NCBI GenBank assembly: GCA_031285345.1
Contig: JAITWI010000054.1
Location: 1-34,265 of the forward strand
Direction: 5' to 3'
Length of the DNA stretch: 34,265 bases
Origin: Alistipes sp.
GTDB lineage: Bacteria; Bacteroidota; Bacteroidia; Bacteroidales; Rikenellaceae
The position numbers and the translations under genes were made by a program. The notes beneath the pieces were generated by a model, which was given only the letters and a program-made list of their open reading frames with translations, ran no database searches and was not told the origin of the DNA. Positions 17,002 through 24,648 of this stretch are shown here, one piece after another; the first letter of the stretch is position 1, and the number at the start of each line of letters is the position of its first letter.

Positions 17002-18456
17002 ATGAAAAAATCGAAATATCTGTTGGCGTGCGTCGCCATGGCCGTGCTGTTTCTCGCGTCGTGCGAAAAAAAGCCGACACCGGAACCACTTCCGCGCATC
17101 GACCCCGACGCAAAGACCTTTCTTATGTACGACAACATCGGCAGCCCATGGTTCGAGGCCGACGTCGCCGAGGCGGGCAGGGCGGTGGCCGAAGGTGTGT
17201 TGGCCAAGGGTCATCGCGTGCTGGTGTTCCACCGCGAATATGCCCAAACGACGGGCTACGACTACTGTAACGTGATATACGAACTTGTGTGCGCCCCCCG
17301 CGAGAATGGCGGCTACCTGCGAAGGGTGCTCAAAAACTACGGCGAGGAGATGTCGTCGTTCGACGTGGAGACCGTCGCGGCGGTGGTGGGCGACATGCGC
17401 ACCCTCGCCCCGGCCAACCACTACGGTCTGGCTTTCGGCTCGCACGGCCGCGGCTGGATCCCCAAGGCCAACGACACCGGCATCGGACGGCGCGCCCCCG
17501 GCGGTTACCACACCCCTGAAGACGGCAGTGCTCCTGAAGGCGGCGACGCAATGACAACAGGCTCGGAAGGCGGCTTCGACCCCGACATGTTCGCGCCTCT
17601 GTGGCAGATACCCGACAGCCCCGCCACCCGCTCCGGAAGCGCCGAAACCTCCTTCGGAAACCCCGACACCCCCGCCACCCGCTATCTGTCGTCCGATAAA
17701 AACGAAACGATGGACGTTGCCGAGTTCGCCGACGCGCTGGACGAGTGGGAGTGGGACTTCATAATCTTCGACGACTGTTTCATGGCCTCCGTCGAGGCTC
17801 AGTACGAGATCCGCCACCTGGCCGACTACTTCATCGCCTCGCCGACCGAGATTATGATAGAGGGTTTCCCCTACGACCGCGTGGTGAGGAATCTGTTCAA
17901 GGTCGAACCGGGCGACGTCGAGCCCAATGTGGTCAGCGGGGTCGGATGGGGCGATCTGTCCGCCCTCGTCGCCGACTATGTGAACTACTACAAGAACCAC
18001 CCCCTCAACCCCTACGGCACCCTGTCGCTCGTGAGGACGGACCGGCTGGAGAGTCTCGCCCGCAGTGTGCGCGCCATAATGGAGAGCCCCGAGTGGGCGG
18101 GCATGACCAATCCCGCGACCGCCTCGACCGTCGAAGGCGACGATGTGGGCGTGCAATTCTACGACGGGCTCCGCACCCACGTGTTCTACGACCTGGGCGA
18201 CTTCGTCCGCAAGGGTGGCGTCGACACCGAGAGCGCTCTGTATCGCGATTTCGAGGCGGCGTTGTCGGACGCGGTGGTCTACGCCGGCCACACCGAATTT
18301 TTCTACTCCAATATGTACACGAACACCTCCGGGGTGTACATTCCCGTGGATTGGTTTTCGGGCCTTTCGACCTTCATCCCGTGGAGCGGCACCGCCCCGC
18401 TGATGCCTTTTTACGAAGAAACGGCGTGGTACCGCGACGCCTATCCGACCGAATAG
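17002..18456 (+). CDS. Clostripain-family (C11) cysteine peptidase lipoprotein
   Basis: The 484-residue protein starts at the ATG at 17002, which has a GGAG 8 nt upstream, unusually clear for this group. It carries a lipoprotein signal (LASC). The C11 catalytic pair is visible: His148 in GLAFGSHGRGWIP and Cys259 in FIIFDDCFMASVEAQYEI, followed by YFIASPTEIMIEGFPY. It should act on the cell surface or in the periplasm. Between His and Cys lies a Pro/Gly/Ser/Thr-rich stretch (about 158-222) containing a 22-bp near-repeat (17611-17632 and 17662-17683, offset 51 bp). In clostripains this region can hold autoprocessing sites, so the stretch could be a cleavable linker; that is inference. Confidence 0.93.
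   Translation: MKKSKYLLACVAMAVLFLASCEKKPTPEPLPRIDPDAKTFLMYDNIGSPWFEADVAEAGRAVAEGVLAKGHRVLVFHREYAQTTGYDYCNVIYELVCAPRENGGYLRRVLKNYGEEMSSFDVETVAAVVGDMRTLAPANHYGLAFGSHGRGWIPKANDTGIGRRAPGGYHTPEDGSAPEGGDAMTTGSEGGFDPDMFAPLWQIPDSPATRSGSAETSFGNPDTPATRYLSSDKNETMDVAEFADALDEWEWDFIIFDDCFMASVEAQYEIRHLADYFIASPTEIMIEGFPYDRVVRNLFKVEPGDVEPNVVSGVGWGDLSALVADYVNYYKNHPLNPYGTLSLVRTDRLESLARSVRAIMESPEWAGMTNPATASTVEGDDVGVQFYDGLRTHVFYDLGDFVRKGGVDTESALYRDFEAALSDAVVYAGHTEFFYSNMYTNTSGVYIPVDWFSGLSTFIPWSGTAPLMPFYEETAWYRDAYPTE
17611..17683. repeat. 22-bp in-frame direct repeat in the clostripain-family gene
   Basis: CCCGACA-C/G-CCCCGCCACCCGCT occurs at 17611-17632 and 17662-17683 with two mismatches. The 51-bp offset is 17 codons. 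Both copies encode PD-S/T-PATR. Confidence 0.85.
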
Positions 18457-18535
18457 CGGTCGCCTGCGGCTTGTCGGCTCCGAACCGTAGTCGCGCCCGT
18501 GATAACGCACTACATTTTAACCGAATTTTAATACT

Positions 18536-19171
18536 ATGAAAAAACTTGTTTACCTGTCATTTGCCGCCTGCGCCCTCGCCGTCGTCTCTTGCGACGCGCT
18601 GTCGAACGCCGTCGGCGGCACTAAAATGGACACCGAGGAGGCTACCGCCAAGGTGGCCGAAACGCTCAAAGAGAGCATCGACCAGACCCAATGGAAGGTT
18701 ACCCACATCCACTGGTTCGAGGGCGAGGAGCTGGAGAACGACCTGTTGTCGATGGACGTAGGTCTGGTCAACAGCAAGGGCGGCAACTACTCGCAAACCT
18801 TCATTCTCGGAGGCCCGGGTGCCGGCTCGGTTGGCGAACTGCGGGAGGCCGTCGGCCGCGTCGCGCGCGAAGCCACGTTCGAAAACGTGGTGGGCATTCC
18901 GTTCGAGATGATCGACCCTGTCAAGATTCAGGCGCAGTACGACGCCGCCAAGGCGCTGTTGCCCGAGGGCTACACCTTTAAGAGCATCGGCGGATATTGG
19001 ATCGACGAGACGATCGGCGGCAGGCGGGACGGAGAGATCAACGCCCGTTTCAACATCAACATCACCGAAGACGGCAACGAGGTTGTCGAGAGCGCCGGCC
19101 AAAGCTCGATTCAATACTACGAGGTCGACTTCAACGTCCTGGCCGACGGCTCGGTCGAGATCGACGAGTAG
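18536..19171 (+). CDS. Lipoprotein of unknown function
   Basis: This 211-residue protein has a lipoprotein signal (VVSC, Cys19). I do not recognise the mature part. It has an N-terminal helix (EEATAKVAETLKESIDQ), a strand reading WKVTHIHWFEGEELENDLLSMDVGLVNSKGG, a helical middle (QYDAAKALLPEGYTFKSIGGYW) and C-terminal strands (INARFNINITEDGNEVVE). Alternating beta strands ending in YEVDFNVLADG suggest a small beta-sheet lipoprotein. It follows the clostripain-family gene in the same direction by 79 bp and ends at a strong terminator. Confidence 0.88.
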   Translation: MKKLVYLSFAACALAVVSCDALSNAVGGTKMDTEEATAKVAETLKESIDQTQWKVTHIHWFEGEELENDLLSMDVGLVNSKGGNYSQTFILGGPGAGSVGELREAVGRVAREATFENVVGIPFEMIDPVKIQAQYDAAKALLPEGYTFKSIGGYWIDETIGGRRDGEINARFNINITEDGNEVVESAGQSSIQYYEVDFNVLADGSVEIDE

Positions 19172-19189
19172 TTGTGGTTTTATATAAAG

Positions 19190-19222
19190 AGAGAAGCGGC
19201 CAAAAGCCGCTTCTCTTCTTTT
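19190..19222. terminator. Rho-independent terminator (11-bp stem)
   Basis: AGAGAAGCGGC pairs perfectly with GCCGCTTCTCT around a CAAAA loop and is followed by TCTTTT. On the other strand the hairpin is followed by CTTTATAT, so it may serve both convergent genes. Confidence 0.92.
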
Positions 19223-19272
19223 ACGCCGTATCAAACGTCTGCATACTTACAGCGTGTTAGCATAAGCGTTCG

Positions 19273-20187
19273 CTACCGCAGCAAAATCTCCGTCACTCCG
19301 GCCATAAGTCCGTCCATAAACACCTCTACCCGGTAGGTTCCGGCGGTGATCCCGCCACCCGAGTAGAATACGCTCGCTTCGAGGTCGGAGCTCTGGTAGT
19401 CCACCTCACGCATGGCCGAGTAGACCAGCGGATCGCCCTCGTGGTCGAACGTAGCGGACGAAGGATTGGCCAGCACATAGCCCTCGGGGCCGGTGACGCG
19501 CACCCACACCGGACGATTGCCCGGATTGGCCAGACTGTTGGCCGACAGGGTGAAATCGACCCTCAGACGCTTGGCGCGCGCCGCACGAGTCACCTCGCGG
19601 TCGTTGGCGTTGAGCAGCACCAGACGCATGTCGCGCGCCAACACCCGGGCCCCCTGCCTGATCTTTACGTCGGCATCCGAAGCCCTCTCTTCGGCCATGT
19701 CAGCCCTGAGGCGCTCGGTTGTTATCTCGCGCCGCATCCCCACGTTTTCGTCTATCAGCCGCCTGTTGAGTCGCCCCAGCGAGTCGATGGTGTGGATATA
19801 TCCGGCCATCACGGTGCGCATGAGACCCAACTCCTTCTCGTAGCGCCGGATGGTGGCTCGGTTCATGCTGCGCTCCTTGGCCAGCGCGCCCATCACCGAG
19901 TCGGTGCGGTTGCGCTGCATGATGATGCTGTCGCCCAGAGCGACGTTCGTGGTTTCGAGGTTCGAAAGATCTTCGCTCAGCACCTGCATATCGCCCAAAA
20001 GCAGCTCCTTTTCGGCCATGTATTCGGCCTTTTGCTGATGCGACTGATAGAAGTAGAGCCCCGACACCGCCACGAGAATCACGGCCAGCAGCACCACCAC
20101 CACTTTGTATCCCTTCAGCGACTTTCCCGCCTGGTTCCCGGCGGCGTAATCGTCCTCGTATTCGTATTCGTCCTGGTATCTCGACAT
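19273..20187 (-). CDS. Coiled-coil single-pass membrane protein
   Basis: The 304-residue protein starts at the ATG at 20187. It has an acidic, Tyr-rich cytoplasmic N-terminus (MSRYQDEYEYEDDYAAG), one membrane helix (about 29-47, VVVVLLAVILVAVSGLYFY), a long periplasmic coiled coil (about 50-185, with AEYMAEKELLLGDMQVLSEDL and LNRRLIDENVGMRREI) and a C-terminal beta domain (RLRVDFTLSANSLANPGNRPVWVRV... to ILLR). Proteins of this layout occur in Bacteroidales; I know no function. An envelope role is likely. Confidence 0.85.
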   Translation of the reverse strand: MSRYQDEYEYEDDYAAGNQAGKSLKGYKVVVVLLAVILVAVSGLYFYQSHQQKAEYMAEKELLLGDMQVLSEDLSNLETTNVALGDSIIMQRNRTDSVMGALAKERSMNRATIRRYEKELGLMRTVMAGYIHTIDSLGRLNRRLIDENVGMRREITTERLRADMAEERASDADVKIRQGARVLARDMRLVLLNANDREVTRAARAKRLRVDFTLSANSLANPGNRPVWVRVTGPEGYVLANPSSATFDHEGDPLVYSAMREVDYQSSDLEASVFYSGGGITAGTYRVEVFMDGLMAGVTEILLR

Positions 20188-20228
20188 AATGGTTGAGTGT
20201 TTTAAAGCGTAACAATACAATAGTTGCG

Positions 20229-20236
20229 CAAATTTA
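20229..20236 (-). promoter_or_regulatory. -7 box (TAAATTTG) for the coiled-coil membrane protein gene
   Basis: A perfect TAnnTTTG match on the minus strand lies 41 nt before the ATG at 20187. No -33 TTTG is seen at the expected distance, so the call rests on the -7 box and position. Confidence 0.45.
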
Positions 20237-20257
20237 TAAAAAAATCTTAATTTTTCA

Positions 20258-20265
20258 TACTTTTG
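20258..20265 (+). promoter_or_regulatory. -7 box (TACTTTTG) for the PfkB-family kinase gene
   Basis: A perfect TAnnTTTG match lies 27 nt before the ATG at 20293, in the divergent gap with the coiled-coil protein gene. Confidence 0.5.
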
Positions 20266-20292
20266 CGGGTTCTGCATAATAACTCGAACAAT

Positions 20293-21294
20293 ATGAAAAA
20301 CGTTATAGGATTGGGCAACGCCCTCACCGACATGCTTGTCAACCTGCGCAACGACGATATACTGTCGGAATTTTCGCTGCCCAAAGGCAGCATGAGTCTG
20401 GTCGACAGCGCGCAGCAAAAAGAGATATCCAAATCGGTGGCGGGGCTACCGTACACGCTTTCGCTGGGCGGCTCGGCGGCCAACACCATTCGCGCGCTGG
20501 CACGATTGGGCACCCCGACCGGCTTTGTGGGCAAGGTAGGGGTCGACACCACAGGCGACTTTTTCGAACAGGCGCTGGTCAACATCGACATACGGCCCCA
20601 CATTTTCCGCGGCACCGAGCACTCCGGCCGCTGCGTATCTTTGATTTCGCCCGACGGCGAGCGCACGATGGTCACATTTTTGGGCGCGGCGCTGGAGATG
20701 ACCGCCGCCGAAGTTTCGCCCGAACTCTTTGCCGGCTTCGATTGCCTCTACCTCGAAGGATATCTGGTGCAGAACCACTCGCTTATCGAGACCGCAGCCC
20801 GCACGGCGCGCGAACGTGGGCTCAAAGTGGCGATCGACCTAGCGAGCTTCAACGTGGTGGAGGAGAACCTCGAATTTTTGCAAAAACTCGTGCGCGACCA
20901 CATCGACATTCTGTTCGCCAACGAGACCGAGGCGCACGCCTTCACCGGCGAACGGGAGCCCCTCAACGCCCTGCAAGCCATCTCCGAGATGTGCGAGCTG
21001 GTGATCGTCAAGACCGGCATCACGGGCGCGGTCATCAAACACGGCTCCGAGGTGGTGCACGTGGGCATCATGAAGGCGGCCAACAGGGTCGACACCACCG
21101 GCGCGGGCGACTTCTACGCCGCCGGATTTTTGTACGGCCTTTGCGAGGGGCTGACCCTGCGGCAGTGCGGCACCATCGGCGCCATCGTGGCCGGCAAGGT
21201 AATCGAAGTCGTCGGCACCACCTTCGGCGAGGAGGCGTGGGCCGACATAGCCGACCTGGTGACCAAGGTCAAAACCGAGAAATATCTCTTTTAA
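20293..21294 (+). CDS. PfkB-family sugar/nucleoside kinase (adenosine kinase-like)
   Basis: A cytoplasmic ribokinase-fold kinase of 333 residues starting MKNVIGLGNALTDMLV at 20293. Visible are the GGSAANTIRALARLG substrate-side motif (about 56-70) and the catalytic/anion-hole motif NRVDTTGAGDFYAAGFLYGL, with Asp in GAGD as general base. Bacteroidetes members are commonly labelled adenosine kinase, but the substrate cannot be fixed from sequence alone. It is 12 bp upstream of folB and probably co-transcribed. Confidence 0.92.
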   Translation: MKNVIGLGNALTDMLVNLRNDDILSEFSLPKGSMSLVDSAQQKEISKSVAGLPYTLSLGGSAANTIRALARLGTPTGFVGKVGVDTTGDFFEQALVNIDIRPHIFRGTEHSGRCVSLISPDGERTMVTFLGAALEMTAAEVSPELFAGFDCLYLEGYLVQNHSLIETAARTARERGLKVAIDLASFNVVEENLEFLQKLVRDHIDILFANETEAHAFTGEREPLNALQAISEMCELVIVKTGITGAVIKHGSEVVHVGIMKAANRVDTTGAGDFYAAGFLYGLCEGLTLRQCGTIGAIVAGKVIEVVGTTFGEEAWADIADLVTKVKTEKYLF

Positions 21295-21306
21295 CTGCGG
21301 CGGGCG

Positions 21307-21840
21307 ATGGTGTACACTATTAATATCGACGGCATGGAGTTCCGCGCCCACCACGGCTGCTACGACGTGGAGCAGACCGTTGGCGGCAACTACACCGTCG
21401 ACGTGGAGCTGGAGGTTTTGGGGGCGGGTTGCGGCGTGGCGGGTGTGGCGGCGGCAGGGAACTTGGCTGGAGGCGGCGTGCCGGGCGTGACTGCGGTTGG
21501 TGGCGGCGTGACGGGCGTGACGTGTGGTGACTTGGCGGGGGGCTTGGCTGGCGACGGCAAGAACGCCATCGAGGCCGAACTTCCGGGCTTGGCGGCCGGC
21601 GGCAAGAACGCCATCGAGGCCGACGACGTGACGGGAACGGTCAACTACGTGGAGGTGTATGAGTTGGCACGCGCCGAGATGGCCATCCCCTCGCGCATCA
21701 TCGAACACGTAGCTCACCGCATCGCCGAAGGCATAAAAGGGCGCTTTCCGCAGGTTTTGCGAGCCCGGGTGACGGTCGCCAAACTCGCCCCTCCCTTAGG
21801 CGGCAAGGCGGCGCGGGTGGCGGTGACTATCGAAAAGTGA
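21307..21840 (+). CDS. folB: Dihydroneopterin aldolase FolB with large low-complexity insertion
   Basis: FolB cleaves dihydroneopterin in folate synthesis. The N-terminal INIDGMEFRAHHGCYDVEQTVGGNYTVDVELEV and the C-terminal TVNYVEVYELARAEM, SRIIEHVAHRIAEGI and VTVAKLAPPLGG are all family-typical. Between them about 65 residues (38-104) of Gly/Ala/Val-rich sequence are extra, making the protein 177 rather than about 120 residues. The last part is a visible tandem duplication: GKNAIEAELPGLAAG then GKNAIEADD. The insertion sits in the loop after the first strand pair, so the octameric barrel could still form. Activity is likely but untested. Confidence 0.93.
   Translation: MVYTINIDGMEFRAHHGCYDVEQTVGGNYTVDVELEVLGAGCGVAGVAAAGNLAGGGVPGVTAVGGGVTGVTCGDLAGGLAGDGKNAIEAELPGLAAGGKNAIEADDVTGTVNYVEVYELARAEMAIPSRIIEHVAHRIAEGIKGRFPQVLRARVTVAKLAPPLGGKAARVAVTIEK
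21556..21623. repeat. 23-bp direct repeat with 45-bp period in folB
   Basis: GGCAAGAACGCCATCGAGGC (plus CGA) is repeated exactly at 21556-21578 and 21601-21623. The 45-bp period equals 15 codons and encodes GKNAIEA twice. It is the clearest recent step in the folB insertion. Confidence 0.95.
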
Positions 21841-21856
21841 ACCGAGCGCGAATAAG

Positions 21857-21882
21857 AAAAGTGTCACATATGTGACACTTTT
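21857..21882. terminator. 26-bp perfect palindrome, bidirectional terminator
   Basis: AAAAGTGTCACAT is followed by its exact reverse complement. The stem, with A-run before and T-run after, fits a terminator working in both directions between convergent folB and pyrF. The TCACATATGTGA core could also be a dimeric regulator site, but location favours termination. Confidence 0.85.
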
Positions 21883-21915
21883 CACTCTCCGCAAGGCGGT
21901 GTTTATAACTTTTAC

Positions 21916-22003
21916 AGATATTTTTCGAGCAGGGTGGCCATCTCGACTACGATTGCGTCTCTTCGCTACCTAAAGATATTTTTCGAGCAGCGAGGCCATC
22001 TCG
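21916..22003. repeat. 30-bp direct repeat: second copy of the pyrF 3' end
   Basis: 21974-22003 is the end of pyrF (coding EMASLLEKYL). 21916-21945 repeats it beyond the stop with two mismatches, offset 58 bp. The outer copy still reads EMATLLEKYL followed by TAA: the changes are TCG to ACC (Ser to Thr), a synonymous CTT to CTG, and TAG to TAA. The conservative changes suggest it was once coding. Confidence 0.92.
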
Positions 22004-22896
22004 GCGGCCATTTTGCGGGCCTCTTCGGCGGCGGCGGTCGCGAAATAGTTCGGGTCTGTGTTCCAGCGCGAATCGGGCTCGTTAGATCCCGCATCAGCCG
22101 CTCCGGCGTAGATTATCCCGCGCGACGAGTTGACCAACAGCCCGCACGACGAGTTCATGCCGTTGGCGGCCACCTCCTCCAGCGAGCCGCCCTGCGCCCC
22201 CACCCCGGGAACCAACAGGAAGTGGTCGGGGACGATTTCGCGCACCTCCCGCAGCGTCTCGGCGCGGGTGGCGCCAACCACGAACATGGTGTTGTCGAGC
22301 GTCTTTTCGCCCCCCCACGTCGCGGCCTTGCGAAGCACCTCTTTCCAGAGCGGGCCTTTGCCGTCAGCGAGCTCCAACGTTTCGAAGTCGTCGGCGCTTT
22401 TGTTCGACGTAAGTGCCAGAACGACAGCCCATTTGTCGGCGTATTTCAGAAACGGCGTGACCGTGTCGCGACCCATGTATGGGGCCAAAGTTACCGCGTC
22501 GAAAATCATACTACGACGACCTATCAACGCATTTGCGTACATCTCACTCGTATTCCCTATATCTCCTCTTTTAGCATCCGCTATAACCAATAAATTAGGG
22601 TATTTGCTTCGAATGTACCTACACGTATCCCTCAAAGCAGTCATACCAAATTCACCCGCCGCTTCATAAAAAGCCAAATTAGGCTTATACGCTATTGTGT
22701 GCGATTCCGTTGCATCTATAATCCCCTTATTAAACCTAAAAATGGTTTCCGAAGTATTAACAAGACGTTTTTTTATAGCTTTTTTGTTGTATTTATCTCG
22801 TAAAAATTGCGGAATTTTATAATAATCCGTATCCAACCCCACGCAAAGAAAGCTCTTCTTCGCCTTTATCTGTTCAAAAAGTTCTGCGCGCGTCAT
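21970..22896 (-). CDS. pyrF: Orotidine 5'-phosphate decarboxylase PyrF
   Basis: PyrF makes UMP from OMP, the last step of pyrimidine synthesis. The 308-residue protein is of the longer Bacteroidetes type. The catalytic DAKRGD motif is in VIADAKRGDIGNTSEMY (107-112), preceded by AYKPNLAFYEAAG; LLVPGVGAQGG and SRGIIYAG form the phosphate-binding end. The ATG at 22896 overlaps the prfA stop as ATGA. Composition changes sharply within the gene: about 22500-22890 (first 130 codons) is AT-rich (36% GC by hand count over 22561-22860), while the rest is GC-rich like its neighbours. With the second 3' end downstream, this suggests a recombined gene. Confidence 0.96.
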   Translation of the reverse strand: MTRAELFEQIKAKKSFLCVGLDTDYYKIPQFLRDKYNKKAIKKRLVNTSETIFRFNKGIIDATESHTIAYKPNLAFYEAAGEFGMTALRDTCRYIRSKYPNLLVIADAKRGDIGNTSEMYANALIGRRSMIFDAVTLAPYMGRDTVTPFLKYADKWAVVLALTSNKSADDFETLELADGKGPLWKEVLRKAATWGGEKTLDNTMFVVGATRAETLREVREIVPDHFLLVPGVGAQGGSLEEVAANGMNSSCGLLVNSSRGIIYAGAADAGSNEPDSRWNTDPNYFATAAAEEARKMAAEMASLLEKYL

Positions 22897-23978
22897 AACG
22901 ATGCCTCCTTTAAGCGTTCGGCGTTTTCGGCCACGACGAGTTGATCGAGCATATCCTGAATCTCGCCATCCATGAAGGGACCGAGGTTGTAGATGGTGTA
23001 GCCGATGCGGTGGTCGGTGATGCGCCCCTGCGGATAGTTGTAGGTGCGGATCTTGGCCGAGCGGTCGCCCGTGGAGACCATGGTTTTGCGCTTGCCTGCG
23101 ATTTCGTCCAAGTATTTTTGGTATTCGAGGTTGAATATGCGGGTGCGCAACTCCTCCAGCGCCTTGTCGAAGTTCTTGAGCTGCGATTTTTGATCCTGAC
23201 ACTGCACGACGATGCCGGTGGGGATGTGGGTCAGGCGAATGGCCGAATAGGTGGTGTTGACGCTCTGACCGCCCGGGCCCGACGAGCAGAAGGTGTCCTT
23301 GCGGATGTCGTTCATGTTGAGCTCGATGTCGAACTCCTCCGCCTCGGGCAGCACCGCCACACTTGCCGCCGAGGTGTGTACGCGCCCTTGGGTCTCGGTC
23401 TGAGGCACGCGCTGCACGCGATGCACGCCGCTCTCGTATTTCAAAACGCCATACACTCCGGAACCTATCACCTTCAAGACCACCTCTTTGTAGCCGCCCG
23501 ACGAGCCCTCGCTGATGTTGTTGATCTCATATTTCCAGCCGCGGGTCTCGATGTAGTGAATGTACATGCGGTAGAGGTCGCCGGCGAAGATGGCCGCCTC
23601 GTCGCCGCCCGTGCCGCCGCGAATCTCCAAAATGGCGTTCTTGTCGTCCTGCGGATCCTTGGGGATAAGCAGCAGTTTAATCTCTTCTTCGAGACGCTCC
23701 AACTCGGGTTCGAGCGAGGCGATCTCCTCGCGCGCCATCTCGCGGAACTCCTCGTCCTTTTCGGTCGCGAAGACGTCCCTGGCGTTGGCCAGGTTCGAAA
23801 ACGCGGTGCGATACTGTTCGCTCGCCTCGATGATGGGTGTGAGGTCTTTGTACTCTTTGTTGAGCGCCACAAAACGTTTCATGTCGCTCATCGCGTCGGG
23901 CGCGGTCATCTGCGCCTGAAGATCGTCGTATTTCGCGCGCAGGCCGTCGAGCCTGCCCAGTATTATGTTGTCTGCCAT
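22893..23978 (-). CDS. prfA: Peptide chain release factor 1
   Basis: RF1 ends translation at UAA and UAG. The 361-residue protein has the peptidyl-hydrolysis motif GGQ (236-238, in SSGPGGQSVNTT), and the stop-codon reading PxT motif appears as PQT (192-194, in RVPQTETQGRVHTSA). The start is the ATG at 23978 (MADNIILGRLD); an upstream TTG lies inside the promoter box. Its stop overlaps the pyrF start by four bases, so the two are translationally coupled. Confidence 0.97.
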   Translation of the reverse strand: MADNIILGRLDGLRAKYDDLQAQMTAPDAMSDMKRFVALNKEYKDLTPIIEASEQYRTAFSNLANARDVFATEKDEEFREMAREEIASLEPELERLEEEIKLLLIPKDPQDDKNAILEIRGGTGGDEAAIFAGDLYRMYIHYIETRGWKYEINNISEGSSGGYKEVVLKVIGSGVYGVLKYESGVHRVQRVPQTETQGRVHTSAASVAVLPEAEEFDIELNMNDIRKDTFCSSGPGGQSVNTTYSAIRLTHIPTGIVVQCQDQKSQLKNFDKALEELRTRIFNLEYQKYLDEIAGKRKTMVSTGDRSAKIRTYNYPQGRITDHRIGYTIYNLGPFMDGEIQDMLDQLVVAENAERLKEASL

Positions 23979-23987
23979 AAGTGGGTG

Positions 23988-23995
23988 CAAAGATA
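23988..23995 (-). promoter_or_regulatory. prfA-pyrF promoter -7 box (TATCTTTG)
   Basis: A perfect TAnnTTTG on the minus strand ends 9 nt before the prfA ATG. This predicts a leader of only about 6 nt. A -33 TTTG is not evident. Confidence 0.5.
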
Positions 23996-24026
23996 GTGAA
24001 AAAGGCGGCGAAAACGGCCGCGAATA

Positions 24027-24058
24027 TTTGGAATTGTCGAAACTATTTTTTTACTTTG
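24027..24058 (+). promoter_or_regulatory. Promoter of the beta-barrel protein gene (TTTG-N20-TTACTTTG)
   Basis: TTTG at 24027-24030 is followed after 20 bp by TTACTTTG, one base off TAnnTTTG. The leader would be about 65 nt long, longer than for the other promoters here. Confidence 0.5.
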
Positions 24059-24127
24059 TGTTGTCGCCTAAAACGACTTTGATGTCATGACAACCCATCA
24101 TATCACAACCTAAAAAACATCACGATC

Positions 24128-24646
24128 ATGAAAAGGATGCTTGTTTCGTTTTTTGCGACGGCGCTCGCCATCGTGGCGGCGGTTAGTGCGAACGCTCAAA
24201 AGTTCGACAAAGGCGACTGGTTTGTCGGCGCCAGGGGCTCGGGGCTGGATCTCTCTTTTTCGGAAAGGCTGACGGACAGTCTCTCCGTAACGGATTTCGA
24301 TATCGCGGCCGGTGGCGGCTACTTCATCTCGAACAAATTCGCCGTGGAGGCCGAACTTGGTTTCGACTACGGGAAGACGGAGGATTCCGATGGCGTCTCG
24401 TCCTTCGTGTTCGGCGCGGGGGTTCGTTACTATCCGGTAGACAACCTCTTCGCCCGGATCGCATACAGGGGAGTCGCGGCAAGCAACGACTCAGGTTTAG
24501 CGTCCACTCTTGAAGCGGCCCTCGGATACGACTTATTCGTGTCGGAAAAGGTATTTTTCGAACCAATGGCCTATTACAGACGAAACCTCGCCGGATACGG
24601 CGTCAACACTTTCGGCCTGTCGCTCGGCGTAGGCGTCAGGTTTTAG
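24128..24646 (+). CDS. Small outer-membrane beta-barrel protein
   Basis: The 172-residue protein has a signal peptide (1-23, ending ANA). About eight amphipathic strands follow with alternating aromatic/Gly patterns (DWFVGARGSGLDLSF, DIAAGGGYFISNKFAVEAELGFDYG, FVFGAGVRYYPVDNLFARIAYRG), ending in the outer-membrane signature FGLSLGVGVRF with a terminal Phe. This fits the OMP_b-brl type porin-like fold of 8 strands. Specific role unknown. The stop is two bases from the stop of the convergent DUF4249 gene, with no terminator between. Confidence 0.9.
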   Translation: MKRMLVSFFATALAIVAAVSANAQKFDKGDWFVGARGSGLDLSFSERLTDSLSVTDFDIAAGGGYFISNKFAVEAELGFDYGKTEDSDGVSSFVFGAGVRYYPVDNLFARIAYRGVAASNDSGLASTLEAALGYDLFVSEKVFFEPMAYYRRNLAGYGVNTFGLSLGVGVRF

Positions 24647-24648
24647 CG

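Noticed and set aside
16954..18510. Open frame of 518 codons opposite the clostripain-family gene
   Set aside because: Antisense frame kept open by codon bias; the plus strand has the catalytic motifs and a lipoprotein signal.
21857..21882. CRP/FNR-type operator from the TCACATATGTGA core
   Set aside because: The half-sites face the opposite way from a CRP consensus, and the position between two convergent gene ends with A/T runs fits a terminator better.
22897..23202. Longer N-terminus for PyrF
   Set aside because: It is an off-frame of prfA; the family start MTRAELFEQIKAKKS is at 22896 with an ATGA overlap.
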